Below, piece by piece: positions 6,050 through 9,428 of a stretch of DNA of 9,428 bases. Where the stretch lies: the NCBI GenBank assembly GCA_947631375.1, contig CANRLD010000062.1, positions 1 to 9,428 on the forward strand, in the 5' to 3' direction. This stretch comes from an uncultured Methylophaga sp. GTDB lineage: Bacteria; Pseudomonadota; Gammaproteobacteria; Nitrosococcales; Methylophagaceae. Numbering within the stretch: the stretch's first letter is position 1; each line of letters begins with the position of its first letter. A model generated the notes under the pieces. It did no database searches. It was not told the origin of the DNA and saw only the letters and a list, made by a program, of their open reading frames with translations. Made by a program: the position numbers and the translations under genes.

Positions 6050-6385
6050 TTAAAACATGCCTAATTGCAGTTTTGCCGCTTCACTCATCATCTCGCGTGA
6101 CCAAGGCGGCTCCCAGACCAGTTCAACATGTACTTTATTAATGCCGTCAATACTGGAAATTTTTTCTTCAATTTCCCCCGGAAAGGTCTGTGCTACCGGA
6201 CAGCCGGGCGCGGTTAATGTCATTCTGATCATCACATTTCCAGACGCACTGACATCAACGCCATATATCAAGCCAAGCTCGTAGATATTAATCGGAATTT
6301 CAGGATCAAAAATGGTTTTAAGCATTTCGATCACGTCTTCCGTTAATTCTTCGATAGTGAAAGGTTGTACCTGATTATCATTCAT
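6050..6385 (-). CDS. sufT: SufT: DUF59/MIP18-family Fe-S maturation factor
   Basis: 111 residues covering essentially one DUF59 (MIP18) domain. Family hallmarks are the FDPEIPINIYELGLIY block (26-41), TAPGCP with conserved Cys62, and the ending WEPPWSREMMSEAAKLQLGMF (91-111). SufT proteins help mature iron-sulfur proteins, especially when Fe-S demand is high; they are not part of the scaffold itself. A longer in-frame start exists at 6463 but lies inside sufU and adds a non-conserved Ser/Thr-rich tail. ATG 6385 sits 4 bases after the sufU stop, with a GAG about 9 bases upstream, and is preferred. It is the last gene of the SUF operon; no convincing minus-strand terminator follows. Confidence 0.92.
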   Translation of the reverse strand: MNDNQVQPFTIEELTEDVIEMLKTIFDPEIPINIYELGLIYGVDVSASGNVMIRMTLTAPGCPVAQTFPGEIEEKISSIDGINKVHVELVWEPPWSREMMSEAAKLQLGMF

Positions 6386-6389
6386 ACTA

Positions 6390-6836
6390 TTACTCGGTGC
6401 TGATCGATACGTCATGGTCGCTGTCAATGGCGGCGTGGACAGTATGCCACGACAAGGTCGCACATTTTACCCGCGCCGGGAAATCTTTGACACCACTTAG
6501 CACTTCCAGTTTCCCCAACAGGCTGCGATCGGTTTTTTCCCCAAGCATCGATTTATGCACCTGTTCGTAAATCGCTTGTGCCTGTTCTATACTTTTGCCT
6601 TTTAGTGCTTCTGTCATCAGCGATGCTGACGCGACGGAAATCGCACAACCACTGCCTTTAAAGCTGACATCTTCGATAATATCGCCTTCCAGCCTGACGT
6701 AAACCACCAGCTTGTCGCCACAAAGCGGATTATTGCCATGTGCCAGATGATTGGCATGCTCAATCTCGCGAAAATTACGGGGACGTTTGTTGTGATCCAT
6801 GATCACTTGCTGGTAAAGCTCTCTTAAATCACTCAT
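6390..6836 (-). CDS. sufU: SufU-type sulfur-transfer protein (IscU/NifU-like)
   Basis: 148 residues of the IscU-like fold. The three ligand cysteines are C39 (NNPLCGD), C64 (GSGCAIS) and C125 (VKCATLSW), with Asp41 after the first, as in Bacillus SufU. The stretch between C64 and C125 has the longer insertion that separates SufU from IscU, and the LPPVK chaperone-binding motif of IscU is absent. In characterised SufU, the protein binds zinc and accepts persulfide from SufS, doing the job of SufE. That fits here: sufS is directly upstream and no sufE is seen. The ATG overlaps the sufS stop by one base (TGATG). SufU is best known from Gram-positives but also occurs in proteobacterial SUF operons. 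Confidence 0.93.
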   Translation of the reverse strand: MSDLRELYQQVIMDHNKRPRNFREIEHANHLAHGNNPLCGDKLVVYVRLEGDIIEDVSFKGSGCAISVASASLMTEALKGKSIEQAQAIYEQVHKSMLGEKTDRSLLGKLEVLSGVKDFPARVKCATLSWHTVHAAIDSDHDVSISTE

Positions 6837-8059
6837 CAGGCAAAAAGCTCCTGTGTTTTTTGAATAGCGCTGATCAAAGCATCAACTTCTTCCTCGGAGT
6901 TATAAAACGCAAAAGAAGCTCTGGCTGTGGCCGGGATATCGTAAAACTCCATCACCGGCTGTGCGCAGTGATGTCCAGTACGAATAGCGACACCCTGCTG
7001 GTCAAACACCGTGCCGACATCATGCGGATGAACACCGTCAATCATAAAGGAAAGAACAGCGGCTTTTTCCGCAGCCGTGCCAACAATTTTCACGCCCGGC
7101 AGCGCTTCGATTTTGCGGGTAGCGATTTCCAGTAAGTGGTGTTCCTGTGCGGCAATATTATCAATACCAATCTGCCACATATAATCAATCGCCGCGCCCA
7201 GACCGATAACGCCAGCAATATGCGGTGTACCAGCTTCAAATTTGTAGGGCAGTTCGTTGTAGAGGGTTTTATCAAAGCTCACTGACAAAATCATATCGCC
7301 GCCGCCCTGATATGGCGGCATGGCATTAAGCAAGGATTCACGCCCATACAGCGCACCAATACCGGTAGGCGCAAACATTTTATGACCGGAAAACACATAA
7401 AAGTCCGCGTCCAGATCCTGCACATCTACCTGCATGTGCGGCACAGCCTGGGCACCATCAATCAATACCGGAATATTTTTCGCATGGGCTTTTGCTGCCA
7501 TGCTTTTTACCGGGTTAATCGTGCCCAATGCGTTTGAAACATGGCCAATTGCCAGTATTTTGGTTCGCTCGGTCAGCATGGCATCAAAATTGGTCAACTC
7601 CAGTTCGCCGCTATCGGTCATCGGGATGACCTTAAGCTTTGCCCCGGTTTGCTCGCACAATATCTGCCAGGGCACGATATTGGCGTGATGTTCAAGGTGA
7701 CTGATCAGTATTTCATCACCGGCCTGCAGCATAGGCCGCACAAAGCTTTGGGCAACCAGATTGATCGCTTCGGTCGCGCCGCGGGTAAAGATAATTTCCT
7801 TGTCCGATCTGGCATTCAGAAACTGGCGTACTTTGCTGCGCGCCGCATCGTACAAATCTGTCGCCCGCTGGCTCAATTGATGTACACCGCGATGAATATT
7901 GGCGTTGTCATGCAGATAATAATGGCTGATCGCATCGATCACCTGACGCGGTTTCTGGCTGCTGGCCGCATTATCCAGATAGACCAGCGGGTGACCATTA
8001 ACCTGCTGGTGCAGGATGGGAAAGTCTGCACGGATCGCATTAATATTCAAATTACTCAT
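6836..8059 (-). CDS. sufS: Cysteine desulfurase SufS (type II, PLP-dependent)
   Basis: 407 residues, the usual SufS length. The enzyme takes sulfur from L-cysteine, leaving alanine, and holds it as a persulfide for transfer to SufU. The PLP lysine is K227 in FSGHKMFAPTG. The active-site His124 is in SHLEHHANIVPW. The persulfide cysteine is C365 in RTGHHCAQP, in the compact type II loop. Other family blocks are NIHRGVHQLS and FTRGATEAIN. ATG 8059 overlaps the sufD stop by 4 bases (ATGA) and its stop overlaps the sufU start by 1 base, so translation is probably coupled across all three. Confidence 0.98.
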   Translation of the reverse strand: MSNLNINAIRADFPILHQQVNGHPLVYLDNAASSQKPRQVIDAISHYYLHDNANIHRGVHQLSQRATDLYDAARSKVRQFLNARSDKEIIFTRGATEAINLVAQSFVRPMLQAGDEILISHLEHHANIVPWQILCEQTGAKLKVIPMTDSGELELTNFDAMLTERTKILAIGHVSNALGTINPVKSMAAKAHAKNIPVLIDGAQAVPHMQVDVQDLDADFYVFSGHKMFAPTGIGALYGRESLLNAMPPYQGGGDMILSVSFDKTLYNELPYKFEAGTPHIAGVIGLGAAIDYMWQIGIDNIAAQEHHLLEIATRKIEALPGVKIVGTAAEKAAVLSFMIDGVHPHDVGTVFDQQGVAIRTGHHCAQPVMEFYDIPATARASFAFYNSEEEVDALISAIQKTQELFA

Positions 8060-9357
8060 GCGGCGTCGCCTTTTGGTAAACGTTGTTCAATCACCTCTGT
8101 AATCACTTGTTTTATCAATGGATTTTCAATGCGTTCAATCACATCAACCGCGAAAGCAAAGGTCAATAAACTGCGGGCGCTGGTTTCATCCAACCCACGG
8201 GAGCGCAGGAAAAATAATTGATCTTCATCTATTTGTCCGACTGCGCTGCCATGACCACTTTTTACATCATCCGCGTAGATTTCCATTTCCGGTTTGGTAT
8301 CCAGCTCACAGCCGCGGGATAACAGCAAATTATGATTTTGCTGGTTGGCATCGGTTTTCTGCGCATCTTTATGCACAATGACCTTGCCATTAAATACCGC
8401 ATGGCTTTGTCCATCCAGCACGCCTTTGTACAGCTCATCACTGGTGGTGTTTGGCACGCTGTGATCAATCCGTGTGTGGTTATCGACATGCTGCTCGCCA
8501 CTGACCAGGTAGAGACCATTCATGCTGACATGGGATTGCTCACCGAGTAGCTGACTGTGCACATCATTTCTGGCCAGTTTTGCGCCCAGAGAGACATTGA
8601 CGTTATGCCACTTACTGTCGCGAGCTTGTTTTGCTGCCAAGGTGGCAATGTGGTAGTGCTCCAGTGATTCACGCTGCACTTTATAATGGAACAACTCGGC
8701 ATTTTTGCTCAGGTTCACCTCGGTGATAACGTTGGTTAAGCCATTGGCTTTTTCACCGCTAACATAGTTTTCAATAAAAGTGGCTTGACTGTTGTCGCCC
8801 AGTAGCACCAGATTGCGCAAGTGCATGGCATAGCTGTCCGTGTGACCGGTATTGATAACGATAAATTCGATTGGCTTGTCGAGCCGAATATCGGCGGCAA
8901 GTTCAATAAAAATGCCTTCGCTCATCAGCATGGTATTCAATGCGTTAAAACCGGGCTTGGCCAGATCAATCTGCTGATTGAGAAAGCCGCTGACGCGCTC
9001 AATTGATTGCGATAACGGTGTTATCGTCACCCCGGCAGGTAACTGGTCCAATGATGAAGCAGTCAGATCCACACGACCATCCACTATCACCAGGTGATAA
9101 GCATCAGTAAGCAGTTTGGCGCCCTTCTCCACAACCCGTCCAGGCTGCTTGATTCGATGATTGAACTGCTTTTGTCCCAATGACCACAAGCTGGTGTACT
9201 TCCAGTCTTCTTCTTTTTTACTTGGTAATCCATGGCCGGTAAATTGTGCCAGCGCTTGTTCACGCAGATTTTTCCAAGGCGCATTACCATTCACCATGAC
9301 ATCACGGCGACTGGCTACGGCAGCAAAATCCGTCTGGATGTCTGTCATAACCTTCAT
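8056..9357 (-). CDS. sufD: SufD, subunit of the SufBCD Fe-S scaffold
   Basis: 433 residues with the SufB/SufD beta-helix core (about 160-390) and a C-terminal helical part that contacts SufC. Family blocks include EEDWKYTSL near residue 50, VDNHTRIDHSVPNT (291-304), DANQQNHNLLLS and the ending QIDEDQLFFLRSRGLDE. The conserved functional histidine near the C-terminus is present as H369 in VKSGHGSAVG. The position of the E. coli cysteine two residues before that His is not Cys here (Ser367/Gly368), a tolerated variation in this family as far as I know. ATG 9357 has GGAAGGA about 8 bases upstream and overlaps the sufC stop by 4 bases. The alternative ATG at 9348 has its purine tract too close. 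Confidence 0.95.
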   Translation of the reverse strand: MKVMTDIQTDFAAVASRRDVMVNGNAPWKNLREQALAQFTGHGLPSKKEEDWKYTSLWSLGQKQFNHRIKQPGRVVEKGAKLLTDAYHLVIVDGRVDLTASSLDQLPAGVTITPLSQSIERVSGFLNQQIDLAKPGFNALNTMLMSEGIFIELAADIRLDKPIEFIVINTGHTDSYAMHLRNLVLLGDNSQATFIENYVSGEKANGLTNVITEVNLSKNAELFHYKVQRESLEHYHIATLAAKQARDSKWHNVNVSLGAKLARNDVHSQLLGEQSHVSMNGLYLVSGEQHVDNHTRIDHSVPNTTSDELYKGVLDGQSHAVFNGKVIVHKDAQKTDANQQNHNLLLSRGCELDTKPEMEIYADDVKSGHGSAVGQIDEDQLFFLRSRGLDETSARSLLTFAFAVDVIERIENPLIKQVITEVIEQRLPKGDAA

Positions 9358-9428
9358 GCAGGCATTCCTTCCGGGGCATTATGCACCCAGCTATAACCTG
9401 ATTTTTCCAGTTCTTTAGCCAGTTCCTT
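9354..9428 (-). CDS. sufC: SufC, C-terminal end (partial)
   Basis: The last 24 codons of a gene entering from the right edge. The residues KELAKELEKSGYSWV, then a short tail to the TGA at 9356-9354, match the C-terminal helix of the SufC ATPase (E. coli ends with a similar helix-GYGW stretch). SufC powers the SufBCD scaffold as an ABC-type ATPase. The ATPase motifs lie outside the window. The stop overlaps the sufD start (ATGA). Confidence 0.85.
   Translation of the reverse strand, partial: KELAKELEKSGYSWVHNAPEGMPA

Noticed and set aside
5967..6053. A 28-codon plus-strand ORF with a hydrophobic tail and an AGG upstream.
   Set aside because: It reads straight through the terminator hairpin and T-run, whose base composition explains the Phe/Leu-rich tail.
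6386..6463. N-terminal extension of SufT to an ATG at 6463.
   Set aside because: It lies within the sufU coding region and adds no DUF59 sequence; ATG 6385 fits operon spacing.
7541..8221. A 226-codon plus-strand open frame opposite sufS.
   Set aside because: It is antisense to the highly conserved SufS coding sequence, spans the sufD/sufS junction and resembles no family.
1..9428. CRISPR arrays, insertion sequences, integrases, tRNA or rRNA genes, prophage genes.
   Set aside because: No regularly spaced repeats, transposase or integrase motifs, tRNA cloverleafs or rRNA segments were seen on either strand.

Overview
The window looks like chromosome from a gammaproteobacterium. It has an E. 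coli-sized class I methionyl-tRNA synthetase with a short gene start diverging from it, and a compact SUF iron-sulfur operon that carries sufU and sufT. A sensor kinase whose N-terminal half resembles LapD/MoxY-type periplasmic domains would fit a methylotroph or sulfur-oxidiser relative such as Methylophaga. That placement is inference; there is no rRNA or other marker here.

Layout, left to right. Positions 1-108 (minus) hold the first 36 codons of a gene divergent from metG, possibly mrp/apbC. metG (198-2225, plus) ends at a strong two-way terminator (2244-2272). A minus-strand unit converges on that terminator. In transcription order it holds a 78-residue protein of unknown function (5452-5216), an outer-membrane beta-barrel protein (5195-4374), a membrane histidine kinase (4285-2957) and a NarL/LuxR-type response regulator (2964-2308). 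Kinase and regulator overlap by 8 bases.

Positions 5453-6049 carry no convincing protein gene but are dense in signals. Five copies of an AGGA/TCCT palindromic box are present. Two of them, at opposite ends and facing outward, lie in matching 44-base promoter-like arrangements: a shared 19-base box, an 11-base gap, CAGGTG, then a -10-like hexamer. The leftward arrangement leads to the 78-residue gene. The rightward one leads to a stretch without a normal gene that ends in a strong plus-strand terminator (5982-6013), which suggests a small RNA of about 138 nt. A very AT-rich inverted repeat lies between them. This intergenic region is the most interesting part of the window.

From 9428 down to 6050 (minus) runs the SUF operon: sufC (last 24 codons), sufD, sufS, sufU and sufT. 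The first four junctions overlap or nearly touch (4-base ATGA, 4-base ATGA, 1-base TGATG, 4-base gap). SufS and SufU mobilise sulfur from cysteine, SufC and SufD belong to the SufBCD scaffold, and SufT is a DUF59/MIP18-family maturation factor. The operon promoter and sufB lie outside the window.

Working model (inference): the kinase/regulator pair senses a signal at the cell envelope, and the boxes are binding sites for it or another regulator, which would switch on both the operon containing the barrel protein and the divergent small RNA.
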